This document shows, one piece after another, positions 34,463 to 43,025 of a stretch of DNA of 64,000 nucleotides. Made by a program: the position numbers and the translations under genes. The DNA is from Actinoplanes xinjiangensis (lineage in GTDB: Bacteria > Actinomycetota > Actinomycetes > Mycobacteriales > Micromonosporaceae): the NCBI RefSeq assembly GCF_003148685.1, contig NZ_QGGR01000041.1, forward strand, positions 1 to 64,000, given 5' to 3'. Below the pieces are notes generated by a model. That model was not told where the DNA came from. It did not search any database and worked only from the letters and a program-made list of their open reading frames with translations. How positions within the stretch are numbered: the stretch's first letter is position 1; every line of letters starts with the position of its first letter.

Positions 34463-35728
34463 CTAGCCTCGATCGGCTCGGGATCGGGTTTCGCTGTCGG
34501 CCGGGCCGCGTGGAGGCGGTACCGGACGACGGGCCGGGGCAGGGGGTGCGGGCGGGACCGGGTGACGGGCCGGGGGTGTGGGTGGGCGGCCGGCTTGGGG
34601 GGCGGTGCCGAGGGTGAAGGCGACGGTCGCGGCCACCGTGACGGCGCCGCACAGCAGGAGGGTGCCGGTGTAGCCGAGCAGGGCCACGGCACCGCCGCCG
34701 ACGATGCCGGCCAGGACCATGCCGGCGGTGGTGGCGTTGGCGAACAGGGTGGTGGCGCGGCCGGTGGCGGGGGCCATCACGTCCTGGAACCAGCGGATGC
34801 CGGCGGCGCCGACGACGGCGATCGCGATGCCGCGGACCACCTGGCCGGCCACCAGCAGGCCCATGTCGTCGGCGAGCACGGTGAGGGCGAAGAAGAACAC
34901 GAAGCCGCCCATGCCGGTGAGGATGATCAGGCGCTGGCTGATCCGGGCCGGTACCGCGGCCAGCAGCAGGGCGGCGATGACCTCGGCGGCGGCGCAGACG
35001 CTGAACAGGACGCCGACGGCCGAGGCGTTCTGGCCCAGTTCCCTGGTGACGAAGAGCGGCATGGCGACGGAGGCGGCGAACATCGCGGTGAAGAACAGGG
35101 TGATGCCGGTGGTGAGGAGGACCGTGACGGTCCGCGGGACCTTGGGGACGGGTTCGCCGCCGGGCAGGTCGGGTGGGTGGTGCGGGCCGGGACGGGGCAC
35201 GGCGACCAGGACCCAGATCGCGGCGACGGCGAGGACCACGGCGGCGGTGCGGATGATGGCGCCGAACCCGGCGGCGGTGCGGACGACGGCGCCGATCAAC
35301 GGGCCGGCTGCCCAGGCCAGCGACCACACCGAGCGCAGCAGCGGCACCGAGCGGCCGGCCTGGGGAGTGTCACCGAGCAGGTGCCGGCCCAGCGCGAACA
35401 GCTGCGGGAAGGCGGCGGCCAGGGCGGCGAGGAGCGTGACGGCGAGCACGAACAGCCAGGCGTACGACCGGACGACGGTCAGCAGCCACAGGGCGATCGC
35501 CCCGGAGAACATGGAGGCGGCCGCGTATCCACGGGAGGGGCGCCGGTCGTACCCGCGCCCGGCCAGCCACGCGAGCAGGATGCCGCCGGCGCCGTGCACC
35601 GACACGAAGGCGCCGGTCTGGAACGGGGTGAGGCCGACGACCTCGGTCACGAACAGGACGAAGTAGGAGCCGACCATCGAATCGGCCACGCCGAGCAGCA
35701 GCACAGCGACAGCCAGTGACATCGACAT
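34463..35728 (-). CDS. MFS transporter, sugar-efflux type
   Basis: A 421-aa membrane transporter with about 12 helices in two halves. It starts MSMSLAVAVLLLGVADSMVG; the loop after helix 2 has GRGYDRRPSRG, corresponding to the MFS motif A. RSVPLLRSVWSLAWAAGPLIG is typical of the SET (sugar efflux transporter) group. The C-terminal 50 residues are a Pro-rich cytoplasmic tail ending in charged residues. The direction of transport and the substrate are unknown. It converges on the glycerol operon with the repeat array between them. Confidence 0.87.
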   Translation of the reverse strand: MSMSLAVAVLLLGVADSMVGSYFVLFVTEVVGLTPFQTGAFVSVHGAGGILLAWLAGRGYDRRPSRGYAAASMFSGAIALWLLTVVRSYAWLFVLAVTLLAALAAAFPQLFALGRHLLGDTPQAGRSVPLLRSVWSLAWAAGPLIGAVVRTAAGFGAIIRTAAVVLAVAAIWVLVAVPRPGPHHPPDLPGGEPVPKVPRTVTVLLTTGITLFFTAMFAASVAMPLFVTRELGQNASAVGVLFSVCAAAEVIAALLLAAVPARISQRLIILTGMGGFVFFFALTVLADDMGLLVAGQVVRGIAIAVVGAAGIRWFQDVMAPATGRATTLFANATTAGMVLAGIVGGGAVALLGYTGTLLLCGAVTVAATVAFTLGTAPQAGRPPTPPARHPVPPAPPAPARRPVPPPRGPADSETRSRADRG

Positions 35729-35809
35729 CGCTCACACAGTAACCCGGCGACGGAGAAATCAGCAGAGCGATCGGCCGTGCGGCACGGAAACCACGGATCG
35801 GAGGCGGTT

Positions 35810-36478
35810 TCAGGCCCAGATTCGCAGGAAGAGGATGCCGAGGAGATCGATGATCCTCATCAGCATCGGGTACATCGTGGGGAAGAACGCGCACACCAGC
35901 AGGATCAGCGCGCCGATGTTCTTGTCCTCGAACCACAGCCGCATCCAGGCCATGCTCGGGCCCGGTTTACGCAGCGCGTTCCACAGGATGCCGAAACCGT
36001 CCAGCGGCGGGATCGGGATGAGCGCCAGCAGGCCGAACGCGAGCAACCCGGTGCCCAGTGACAGCGCCACCTGCTCGGCGATCGGCATCGGGGAGCCGCG
36101 CAGGATCTCCCCCGGGTTCAGCACGGCCAGCGCCAACGTCGGGTGGACCAGGGCGAACCCGGCGATGATCAGCTCACCGGCGAGGATGCACGCGACCGGC
36201 CCGGCGGCGAACACCGCGGCGGCCCGGCCCCGGCCACGCCAGCGGGGCACCTCGTCGACCGTCAGCTGGCGGCCCCAGCCCATGCCACCGATCGCGGCCG
36301 CCACCGCCCCGAACGGGTCGATGTCGTGGCGGGGGCTGAACCGGACCAGTGGGCGGCCGTCACCGAGCCCGACGACGCGGGCCGTGAACCTCATGGCGAC
36401 GGCACGCAGCGCCAGGCCGAGCAGGAAGGAGAACACCAGGGCGACGAACGCCACGGGTTCGCCGAGAGCGAAGAGCAC
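35810..36478 (-). CDS. site-2-protease-like membrane protein lacking the catalytic motif
   Basis: A 222-aa membrane protein of the M50 fold with four to six hydrophobic segments. RHDIDPFGAVAAAIGGMGWGRQ and ALIPIPPLDGFGILWN match conserved parts of M50 proteases, including the PPLDG motif. The zinc-binding HExxH, expected in helix 1, is replaced by RAVAM in LGLALRAVAMRF, so it cannot be a normal protease. The GTG at 36478 lies 10 bp after parA on the same strand. In related genomes an M50-like gene also lies between parA and scpA. It may be a scaffold or regulator for segregation or division. Confidence 0.75.
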   Translation of the reverse strand: MLFALGEPVAFVALVFSFLLGLALRAVAMRFTARVVGLGDGRPLVRFSPRHDIDPFGAVAAAIGGMGWGRQLTVDEVPRWRGRGRAAAVFAAGPVACILAGELIIAGFALVHPTLALAVLNPGEILRGSPMPIAEQVALSLGTGLLAFGLLALIPIPPLDGFGILWNALRKPGPSMAWMRLWFEDKNIGALILLVCAFFPTMYPMLMRIIDLLGILFLRIWA

Positions 36479-36488
36479 GGTACGTGAC

Positions 36489-37421
36489 CTAGCCTCGATC
36501 TGCCTGGGCGGCAATGACCTCGCGAGCGAGTTGGCGGTAGTTACGGGCGCCGGACGACGCCGGGTCCAGCGTAGTGATCGGGGCGCCCGCCACGGTCGAC
36601 TCGGGGAACTTGACCGTCTTGGTGATGACCGTCTGGTACACCTTGTCGCCGAACGCCTCCACCACACGCTGGAGCACCTGGCGGCAGTGGGTGGTGCGGG
36701 AGTCATACATGGTGGCGAGGATGCCCTCGAGTTCGAGGTCGAAGTTGAGCCGCTCGCGCACCTTGTCGATGGTGTCGAGGAGCAGCGCCACACCACGGAG
36801 GGAGAAGAATTCACACTCCAGGGGGATGAGCACCCCGTGCGCGATGGTCAGCGCGTTGATCGCCAGCAGGCCCAGGGAGGGCTGGCAGTCGATCAGGATG
36901 AAGTCGTACTCCTTACGGACCGAGCGCAGCGCGCGGGCCAGCGCCATCTCCCGGGCGACCTCGTTGACCAGCTGGATCTCGGCCGCCGACAGGTCGATGT
37001 TGGCGGGCAGCAGGTGCAGCCCGGCCACATCGGACTTGATGATGACGTCCTCGGTGGCGACGTCGTCCTGCATGAGCAGGTTGTAGACGCTCAGGTCCAG
37101 GTTGTGCGGGTTGACACCGAGGCCGACCGAGCAGGCACCCTGCGGGTCGAAGTCGACGAGGAGGACCTTGCGCCCGTACTCCGCGAGCGCCGCGCCCAGG
37201 TTGATGGTGGTGGTCGTCTTACCGACACCACCCTTCTGGTTCGCCAGGGCGATGATGCGGGCCGGGCCGTGCCGGTCCTTCGGCATCGGCTCGGGGATCG
37301 GGCGGCGCATGGTGTAGGCCGTGGGGTCGGCGGGACCCAGGTCGGCACCGAGATCCAGGGAATTCTGCTGTTCGCGGAGGGCGGAGGTCCAGGCCTCCGC
37401 ACGCTGGCCGTTCCCTGACAT
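36489..37421 (-). CDS. parA: ParA-family chromosome partition ATPase
   Basis: A 310-aa Walker-type ATPase. The deviant Walker A is NQKGGVGKTTTTINLG with the signature Lys near its start. Switch motifs LLVDFDPQGACSVGLG and FILIDCQPSLGLL follow. An N-terminal extension of about 50 residues is typical of this actinobacterial paralogue, which accompanies scpA-scpB and is not next to parB. ParA dimers on DNA position chromosomes or partner complexes. The ATG at 37421 follows GCGAGGA. It is downstream of xerD and ald. Confidence 0.93.
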   Translation of the reverse strand: MSGNGQRAEAWTSALREQQNSLDLGADLGPADPTAYTMRRPIPEPMPKDRHGPARIIALANQKGGVGKTTTTINLGAALAEYGRKVLLVDFDPQGACSVGLGVNPHNLDLSVYNLLMQDDVATEDVIIKSDVAGLHLLPANIDLSAAEIQLVNEVAREMALARALRSVRKEYDFILIDCQPSLGLLAINALTIAHGVLIPLECEFFSLRGVALLLDTIDKVRERLNFDLELEGILATMYDSRTTHCRQVLQRVVEAFGDKVYQTVITKTVKFPESTVAGAPITTLDPASSGARNYRQLAREVIAAQADRG

Positions 37422-37534
37422 GTTCCTCGCCCCCCTTCGACTCGCAGCCGGAGCCGATGCCCGACTGTACGCCACGCGCCCCGCCCCGAAAGGGTTCAGC
37501 CGTTCGGCGTGTCGCGCCCACGCATCCATAGCCT

Positions 37535-38449
37535 CTAACGAGCCCGCGGGTGTGCGGTCGCGTACACCTCGCGGAGGCGTTCGACGGTCACCAGGGTATA
37601 CACCTGCGTCGTGGTGACCGAGGCGTGTCCCAGCAGTTCTTGCACCACCCGTACGTCGGCGCCGCCGTCGAGCAGATGTGTCGCGTAGGAGTGACGCAGC
37701 GTGTGCGGGCTCACCGCGTACGGGCCGTCCACCGGAAGACCCACGGCCAGGGCGCAGCGGTGCAGGACCGTCCACGCGCTCTGCCGGGACAGCCGTCCGC
37801 CGCGGGCGTTCAGGAACACGGCGGGCGTGCCCCGGCCCGACTCGGCCAGCGAGGGCCTGGCCCGTACCAGATAGGCCTGCACCGCGGCCCGCGCGTAACC
37901 GCCGACCGGGACCACCCGGGTGCGGCCGCCCTTGCCCCGCAGGATCACCGCCGGATCGGTCTCCAGGTCGAGGTCGTCGATGTCCGCGCCGACCGCCTCG
38001 GAGATCCGCGCCCCGGTGCCGTAGAGGAACTCCAGCAGCGCCCGGTCGCGCAGGCCGAGCGGTGAGTCGGCGTCGGGAACCGCGAGCAGCCGGCCGATCT
38101 GGTCGACGTCCAGGGCCTTGGGCAGCCGCCGGGGCGGGGCGGGTGGCCGTACCTCCGCGGCCGGGTCGGTCGCCGCCAGCCGTTCGCGGACCGCGAACCG
38201 GTGCAGCCCGCGGACCGCCGAGATGGCCCGCGCCGCCGACGCCGACGCCAGGCCCTCCTCGCGGAGGCGGGCCAGATGCCCGGCGACGTGCGCGGGCCGC
38301 ACGCCGGCGAGGTCGCCGATCCCCTCGGCCGCCAGCCCTTCGGCGTAACGGTCCAGGTCTCGGCGGTAGGACGCGAGGGTGTTGCGGGACAGCCCGCGTT
38401 CCACGGTCAGGTGGTCCAGATAGCTCTTGATCGCCCGCTCGAGACTCAG
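37535..38449 (-). CDS. xerD: site-specific tyrosine recombinase XerD
   Basis: A 304-aa recombinase that, with XerC, resolves chromosome dimers at dif. The N-terminal core-binding domain holds YLDHLTVERGLSRNTLASYR. Catalytic residues are Arg in TGARISEAVG, the His and Arg in SPHTLRHSYATHLLDGG, His in LLGHASVTTTQVY and its Tyr. No ATG, GTG or TTG fits the N-terminus. A CTG at 38449 overlaps the ald stop (CTGA) and stands 7 bp after a perfect GGAGG, so CTG is the likely start, coupled to ald translation. Confidence 0.93.
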   Translation of the reverse strand: MSLERAIKSYLDHLTVERGLSRNTLASYRRDLDRYAEGLAAEGIGDLAGVRPAHVAGHLARLREEGLASASAARAISAVRGLHRFAVRERLAATDPAAEVRPPAPPRRLPKALDVDQIGRLLAVPDADSPLGLRDRALLEFLYGTGARISEAVGADIDDLDLETDPAVILRGKGGRTRVVPVGGYARAAVQAYLVRARPSLAESGRGTPAVFLNARGGRLSRQSAWTVLHRCALAVGLPVDGPYAVSPHTLRHSYATHLLDGGADVRVVQELLGHASVTTTQVYTLVTVERLREVYATAHPRAR

Positions 38450-39561
38450 CGGAGCACCTCCGTCAGGGGTATCGAGGGCATCCCGTGTGCCTCCGCGACC
38501 GGCCCGTAGACCACCTCGCCGTCGAACGTGTTCAGACCGGCGGCGAGCGCGGGATCGGCGCGCAGGGCGCCGCGCCAGCCGCGGTTGGCCAGTTCCAGAG
38601 CGTACGGCAGAGTGACGTTCGTGAGCGCGTAGGTGCTGGTGTGCGGCACCGCCCCGGGCATGTTCGCGACGCAGTAGAACATCGACTCGTGCACCCGGTA
38701 GGTCGGGTCGTCGTGTGTGGTCGGCCGTGAGTCCTCGAAGCAGCCGCCCTGGTCGATGGAGATGTCCACGAGCACGCTGCCCGGCTTCATCCGCGACACC
38801 AGGTCGTTGGAGATCAGCTTCGGGGCCTTCGCGCCGGGCACCAGCACCGCGCCCACCACCAGGTCGGCGTCGAGCACGGCCTTCTCGATCTCGTACGCGT
38901 TCGACGCGATCGTCTGGATGTGCCCGCGATAGTCCGCGTCGACCGCCCGCAGCCGGGCCACGTTCTTGTCCAGCAGCAGCACCTCGGCCTGCATACCGAG
39001 GGCGATCGCGGCCGCGTTCAGCCCGGACACGCCCGCCCCGATCACCACGGCCTTCGCCGCGTACACCCCGGGGACGCCGCCCATCAGCACGCCGCGCCCG
39101 CCGCCCTGCCGCATCAGGTGATAGGCCCCGACCTGTGGGGCGAGCCGGCCGGCGACCTCGGACATCGGGGCGAGCAGTGGCAGCGAGCGGTCCGGCAGTT
39201 CGACCGTCTCGTACGCCACCCCGGTCACCCGGCGTTCCACGAGCGCGTCCGTGCACTCCTTCGAGGCCGCCAGATGCAGGTAGGTGAAGAGCACCTGGCC
39301 CGGGCGCATCCGGTGGTACTCCTCGGCCACCGGTTCCTTGACCTTGAGGATCAGATCGCCGAAACCCCACGTCTCGTCGGCGTCCGGCAGGATCACCGCC
39401 CCCGCCGCCCGGAAGTCGGCGTCGCTGATCGAGGAGCCGGCCCCGGCTCCGGACTGGACGGCCACGTCATGACCGTTACGGGTGAGTTCGTAGACGCCCG
39501 CCGGGGTGATCGCCACCCGGAACTCGTTGTTCTTGACCTCGGAGGGAATGCCGACCTTCAT
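38446..39561 (-). CDS. ald: alanine dehydrogenase
   Basis: A 371-aa NAD-dependent enzyme that converts L-alanine to pyruvate and ammonia. The N-terminal MKVGIPSEVKNNEFRVAITP is diagnostic. The substrate Lys is in LILKVKEPV, the catalytic His in FTYLHLAAS, the NAD-binding motif is VVIGAGVSGLNAAAIALGM, and the second conserved Asp is in DISIDQGGCFEDSRPT. It heads the ald-xerD-parA run and diverges from a barstar-domain gene. Confidence 0.96.
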   Translation of the reverse strand: MKVGIPSEVKNNEFRVAITPAGVYELTRNGHDVAVQSGAGAGSSISDADFRAAGAVILPDADETWGFGDLILKVKEPVAEEYHRMRPGQVLFTYLHLAASKECTDALVERRVTGVAYETVELPDRSLPLLAPMSEVAGRLAPQVGAYHLMRQGGGRGVLMGGVPGVYAAKAVVIGAGVSGLNAAAIALGMQAEVLLLDKNVARLRAVDADYRGHIQTIASNAYEIEKAVLDADLVVGAVLVPGAKAPKLISNDLVSRMKPGSVLVDISIDQGGCFEDSRPTTHDDPTYRVHESMFYCVANMPGAVPHTSTYALTNVTLPYALELANRGWRGALRADPALAAGLNTFDGEVVYGPVAEAHGMPSIPLTEVLR

Positions 39562-39651
39562 CTGCCGGACGTTACCCCTGACCTGCTGCTGCATGCGGTT
39601 TCGTGCACCGGTATCCCCCGGTCGGCGGTCCGGGCTGTACGGTTCCACCCG

Positions 39652-40860
39652 ATGAGCGGCTTTCCCTGGCTTCTGGTGGACCAGAACACCGACGACGGTG
39701 AACTCGTGATCGCCGCCTGCTCCGACATCGACGGTCTGTTCGTCGAGGTGCCCCGGCCACCGGTCGAGCGGTACACCCTGCTGGGCTGCGAGCCGGCCGG
39801 CCGGCTGGCCGCGGCGTGCGACGGCGACGGCCCCGCCTGGCTGGGCAACGTCGGCCTGGACGCCATCCATCCGCCGCAGTCCAAGCATCCGGTCCACTGC
39901 TGGCACTGCGCCGAGGAGCTGCTGGACATCACGGTCCTGGACACCCGCCCGTCCGCCCTGGGCCGGGGGCTGCTCGACGTGACGCTGGAGGGCCGGCTGC
40001 GGATCGAGGAACTGGCCCGGTTCGCCCGCGGCGCCGACAAGGCACCGGACGCCGACGGGTATCTGCTGGTCGGCGTCACCGGTGACGGCGAGGAGGACTT
40101 CGGGCTGTGCCGTGAGGTGGCCGGGGTGTTCCGGTCCCGTCCGGCACCGGCGCCGCGCGGTGCCTCCCTGATCGGCTGCCGGCCGGAGCCGCCGTTGCAG
40201 CGCGCCCTCGACGCGCTGCGCCGCGGCGCGGCCCCGCGGCGCCGCTGGATCCAGGGTTCGATCTTCAGCGTCGACCGGGACGGTACGGCGGTCGGCATGG
40301 TCGGTGCGGGCCTGGGGGCCGAGGTCGCGGAGGTACGGCCGTCGCGTCTGGGCGACGGCCTGGTCGACGTCACCCTGCAGCCCACCTACGGCGACGCGAT
40401 CGGTGGTCCCCGCCCGGCCGGGGCGCGCACCGTCTGGCAGCGCTGGCGGGCCGGGCGCCCGGACGTGCACGGTGAGTGGGCCGAGTACGACGCGGACCTG
40501 CGCCACGAGTGGGCCGGAGTCGCCCTGGCCCATCACGAGCAGCGTCCCGACCGGCCGGCGGGCACCCGCTATCACATGGCCGGGCGGCACATCACCGACG
40601 TCGAGGGGTTCTTCTGCGCCATCGGTGAGGCGGTCAACGGCCCCGGCGGCTACTTCGGGTGGAACCTCGGCGCCCTGCACGACTGCGCCAACGGCGGCTG
40701 GGGTGCGGCCCCCGGGTTCCGGCTGGTCTGGCACGACTCCGAGGTGGCGCGCAGGCACCTGGTGCCCGGCTACGACCGGCGCTGGTGGACCCCGGCCGTC
40801 ACGATGGACGACCTGCTCGTCTACCTGGCCGACTCCGGAGTCGACGTAGAGCTGCGCTGA
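39652..40860 (+). CDS. large protein with C-terminal barstar-like domain
   Basis: A 402-aa cytoplasmic protein. The last 90 residues match the barstar (RNase inhibitor) family: GRHITDVEGFFCAIGEAVNG and FGWNLGALHDCANGGWG, the helix that blocks barnase. The preceding 300 residues are two similar Gly/Asp-rich segments (LGRGLLDVTLEGRL and LGDGLVDVTLQPTY), suggesting an internal duplication, with a CWHC motif. No signal peptide. No ribonuclease gene is nearby. It may be an orphan immunity protein against secreted toxins of neighbours or a polymorphic-toxin remnant. Confidence 0.72.
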   Translation: MSGFPWLLVDQNTDDGELVIAACSDIDGLFVEVPRPPVERYTLLGCEPAGRLAAACDGDGPAWLGNVGLDAIHPPQSKHPVHCWHCAEELLDITVLDTRPSALGRGLLDVTLEGRLRIEELARFARGADKAPDADGYLLVGVTGDGEEDFGLCREVAGVFRSRPAPAPRGASLIGCRPEPPLQRALDALRRGAAPRRRWIQGSIFSVDRDGTAVGMVGAGLGAEVAEVRPSRLGDGLVDVTLQPTYGDAIGGPRPAGARTVWQRWRAGRPDVHGEWAEYDADLRHEWAGVALAHHEQRPDRPAGTRYHMAGRHITDVEGFFCAIGEAVNGPGGYFGWNLGALHDCANGGWGAAPGFRLVWHDSEVARRHLVPGYDRRWWTPAVTMDDLLVYLADSGVDVELR

Positions 40861-40912
40861 CCGATTTTGCCCGGAACGCAGGGGGCCAGGTAGATTTCTG
40901 CCATGGCGGTCG

Positions 40913-41491
40913 ATCGCCGCCGACCTGGGCATCCGCCAGTTCCTCGACATCGGCACCGGCCTGCCCACCGCACCGAACCTGCACGAGGTGGTGCAGGGCG
41001 TCGACCCGGCTTCACGGGTGGTCTACGTCGACAACGACCCGATCGTCCTGGTGCACGCCCGCGCCCTGCTCACCTCGTCATCGCACGGCTCCACCGCCTA
41101 TCTGGACGCCGACCTGTCCTGTCCCGAGGTCCGCGCCTTCGACTTCAGCCGTCCGATAGCGATCAGCTTGCTGGCGATTCTGCAGTTCATCACCGACGAT
41201 GCGGAGGCGTACCGGATCATCGACGCTCTCCTGGAGCCCCTCGCCCCCGGCAGCGCCCTCGCGATCTCCACCGTGACCGCCCACAACGAGCAGGCCGTCC
41301 TCGGCGCGAAGGCCTACACGGCCCGCGGCATCCCGGCCAGGCCCCGCACCGACGACGAGGTCCGCCGCCTGTTCCGCGACCTCGACCTGGTCGACCCGGG
41401 TGTGACCCTGGTCAGCCGGTGGCGCCCCACCGGCCCCACCCCCGACGACTTCCACGTCCAGATGTCCGGGGGCATAGCCGTCAAGCGCTGA
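40913..41491 (+). pseudogene. 5'-truncated SAM-dependent methyltransferase (DUF574 type)
   Basis: The recognisable protein begins at IAADLGIRQFLDIGTGLPT, which in intact relatives lies about 85 residues into a 270-aa enzyme. SAM-binding motifs FLDIGTG and VVYVDNDPIV and the C-terminal FHVQMSGGIAVKR are intact to a normal stop. Upstream of 40913 the frame is open but unlike the family and has no good start, and the barstar gene ends 52 bp before. The N-terminal part has been lost, so it is probably non-functional. Its end overlaps the converging oxidoreductase gene by 11 bp. Confidence 0.65.
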
Positions 41492-41876
41492 CGTCCCGCC
41501 TGTGCACGGTCAGGCGGTGCGGTTCGGTGTCCGGCTCGCCGACACCGAAGGAGATCACCCGCCGCGGGTGGATGCGGATGATCGCGTCCGGCCCGTCGAC
41601 GGCCTCGCCGTGGCCGCGGATCTCCACGCAGCGGACCCGCCACGGGTCGGTCGACGGCAGATCGTCGACGACGAAGGCGACCCGGCCGTTGGCGGCCACG
41701 TTCCGGAACTTGCGGCTCGCCGCCATGTTGAAGCCGCGGATGTCGATCGTGGAGGTGTCCGGGTTCCAGGCGAACCCGACCGGGCTCACCTGCAGCGTCC
41801 CGTCCGGCTGCACCGTGGCCAGCCGGCCGAGCGCCTGCCCGGCGAGATATTCGAGTTCCAGCGCGGTGAAGGTCAT
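41481..41876 (-). CDS. PPOX-class F420-dependent oxidoreductase
   Basis: A 131-aa split-barrel protein of the F420-binding FDOR/PNPOx group common in actinobacteria. The N-terminal MTFTALELEYLAGQALGRLATV leads into VSPVGFAWNPDTSTIDIRG and MAASRKFRNVAANGRVAFVVDDL, which form the cofactor pocket. It probably uses F420 to reduce small molecules. It overlaps the truncated methyltransferase on the opposite strand by 11 bp. Confidence 0.8.
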   Translation of the reverse strand: MTFTALELEYLAGQALGRLATVQPDGTLQVSPVGFAWNPDTSTIDIRGFNMAASRKFRNVAANGRVAFVVDDLPSTDPWRVRCVEIRGHGEAVDGPDAIIRIHPRRVISFGVGEPDTEPHRLTVHRRDVSA

Positions 41877-41917
41877 CCGCCCAGCCTGCAACCTCGATCT
41901 AGGTTGAGGTCAACGGG

Positions 41918-42328
41918 TCAGCCGACGAATACGCAGAAGATGTGCCCGTCGGGGTCGGCGTAGGCGCGCAGGGGCTCTTCCGGGTCGTCGGAACGGTCGA
42001 AGCGGAGCGTGGCACCCAGCGACAGGATGCGGCCGTGCTGTTCGTTCAGCTCGTCGACGGAGGACACCGACGTGTCCAGGTGGGCCTGCTGGGGGATCTC
42101 GTCGCCCGGCCAGCTCGTCGGGCGTACCCCCGTGGTCTGCTGGAAGGACAGCTGGAAGCCGCCGTCGCGGGCCCGCAGCTGCAACCAGTCGCGGCCGCGC
42201 GGATCGTCCGAGCCCGCGGGAGGCGGCTCGTCGCCCTCGCGGTACTCCAGGTCGAGCAGCTCGCGGTAGAACTCGGCGAGCCTGCGGGCGTCGGTGGTGT
42301 CGAGCACGAAGGCCCGGAGCTTCGGCAC
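41918..42328 (-). CDS. VOC (glyoxalase/bleomycin-resistance) family protein
   Basis: A 136-aa protein with two paired beta-alpha-beta-beta-beta units: FVLDTTDARRLAEFYRELLDL at the start and HLDTSVSSVDELNEQH in the second half, ending in the typical YADPDGHIFCVFV. Members are metal-dependent enzymes or drug-binding proteins. GTG at 42328 is favoured because GGAGG lies 7 bp before it, while the ATG at 42334 would be only 1 bp from it. Function unknown. Confidence 0.8.
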   Translation of the reverse strand: MPKLRAFVLDTTDARRLAEFYRELLDLEYREGDEPPPAGSDDPRGRDWLQLRARDGGFQLSFQQTTGVRPTSWPGDEIPQQAHLDTSVSSVDELNEQHGRILSLGATLRFDRSDDPEEPLRAYADPDGHIFCVFVG

Positions 42329-42374
42329 GGTCATACCTCCGGGCGTACCCACCCGCCAGGATGTTGATGCGTAC

Positions 42375-42947
42375 TCACCGGGGCCGCAGTGCCGCCAGCG
42401 CCAGGTCGACGATCCCGTCCGCGTACGCCTCGGTGAGCGGGCCGGTGCGCATCATCCAGCGGTGGTACATCGGCCCGATTAGCAGCTCGACGGCCTGGTC
42501 CAGGTCGACGTCCTCGCGTACCCGCCCGCGCAGTCTGTCCTTGATGGTGTCGAGCTGGGGCCGCAGAAGCCGGTCGCGCATCGTCGTGGCGAACGTCTCG
42601 CTGGACAGCGTCTCGATGGTCAGGGCCCGGGTGGTGACCGAGAGCCGCGGGTCGGCGAGTTCGGCGACGATGGCACGGACGACGAGGCGCAGGTCGGCTT
42701 CCAGGTCGCCGGTGTCGGGCAGCGCCGGCGGCCCGGCCTCGCCGATCTCCTCGACCAGGGCGTCGAGGACCACCGCACCGCGCCCGGACCACCACCGGTA
42801 GATGGTCTGCTTGCCGACACCGGCGCGGGCGGCGATCTTCTCCACCGTGAGGTCGGGATAGCCGGACTCGTGGAGCAGGGCGAGGGTCGCGTCGAGGATC
42901 GCCTTGCGGGCGCGTTCGCTGCGACGGCCGGGATCGGGAGTGGGCAC
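42375..42947 (-). CDS. TetR-family transcriptional regulator
   Basis: A 190-aa repressor. The helix-turn-helix is LTVEKIAARAGVGKQTIYRWW near residues 35-55, followed by a helical ligand domain (TetR_C type with TTMRDRLLRPQLDTIKDRL). The GTG at 42947 starts it. It diverges from a macrolide-type glycosyltransferase, and two near-identical 19-bp palindromes lie between them, so it very probably represses that gene and itself. The inducer may be the drug the enzyme modifies. Confidence 0.9.
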   Translation of the reverse strand: MPTPDPGRRSERARKAILDATLALLHESGYPDLTVEKIAARAGVGKQTIYRWWSGRGAVVLDALVEEIGEAGPPALPDTGDLEADLRLVVRAIVAELADPRLSVTTRALTIETLSSETFATTMRDRLLRPQLDTIKDRLRGRVREDVDLDQAVELLIGPMYHRWMMRTGPLTEAYADGIVDLALAALRPR

Positions 42948-42967
42948 GGCGCCGAGCGTATCGCAGA

Positions 42968-42986
42968 ACGAGACGCAACGTCTCGT
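42968..42986. promoter_or_regulatory. TetR operator, site 1
   Basis: ACGAGACG-CAA-CGTCTCGT, a perfect 8-bp inverted repeat around 3 bp, just before a TTGACA at 42988-42993. Confidence 0.75.
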
Positions 42987-43006
42987 CTTGACAGTGGCGG
43001 GATTTA

Positions 43007-43025
43007 ACGAGACGCTACGTCTCGT
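43007..43025. promoter_or_regulatory. TetR operator, site 2
   Basis: ACGAGACG-CTA-CGTCTCGT. It differs from site 1 only in the spacer, is 39 bp away centre to centre, and ends 26 bp before the glycosyltransferase start, downstream of the TTGACA. A dimer here would block that promoter. Confidence 0.75.

Noticed and set aside
37535..38449. Integrase of a mobile element
   Set aside because: It is the chromosomal XerD in a conserved ald-xerD-parA context; no attachment site or phage genes accompany it.
37535..39370. A 611-residue XerD with a long N-terminal extension
   Set aside because: The extension lies in the wrong frame of ald and has no domain; XerD is about 300 aa.
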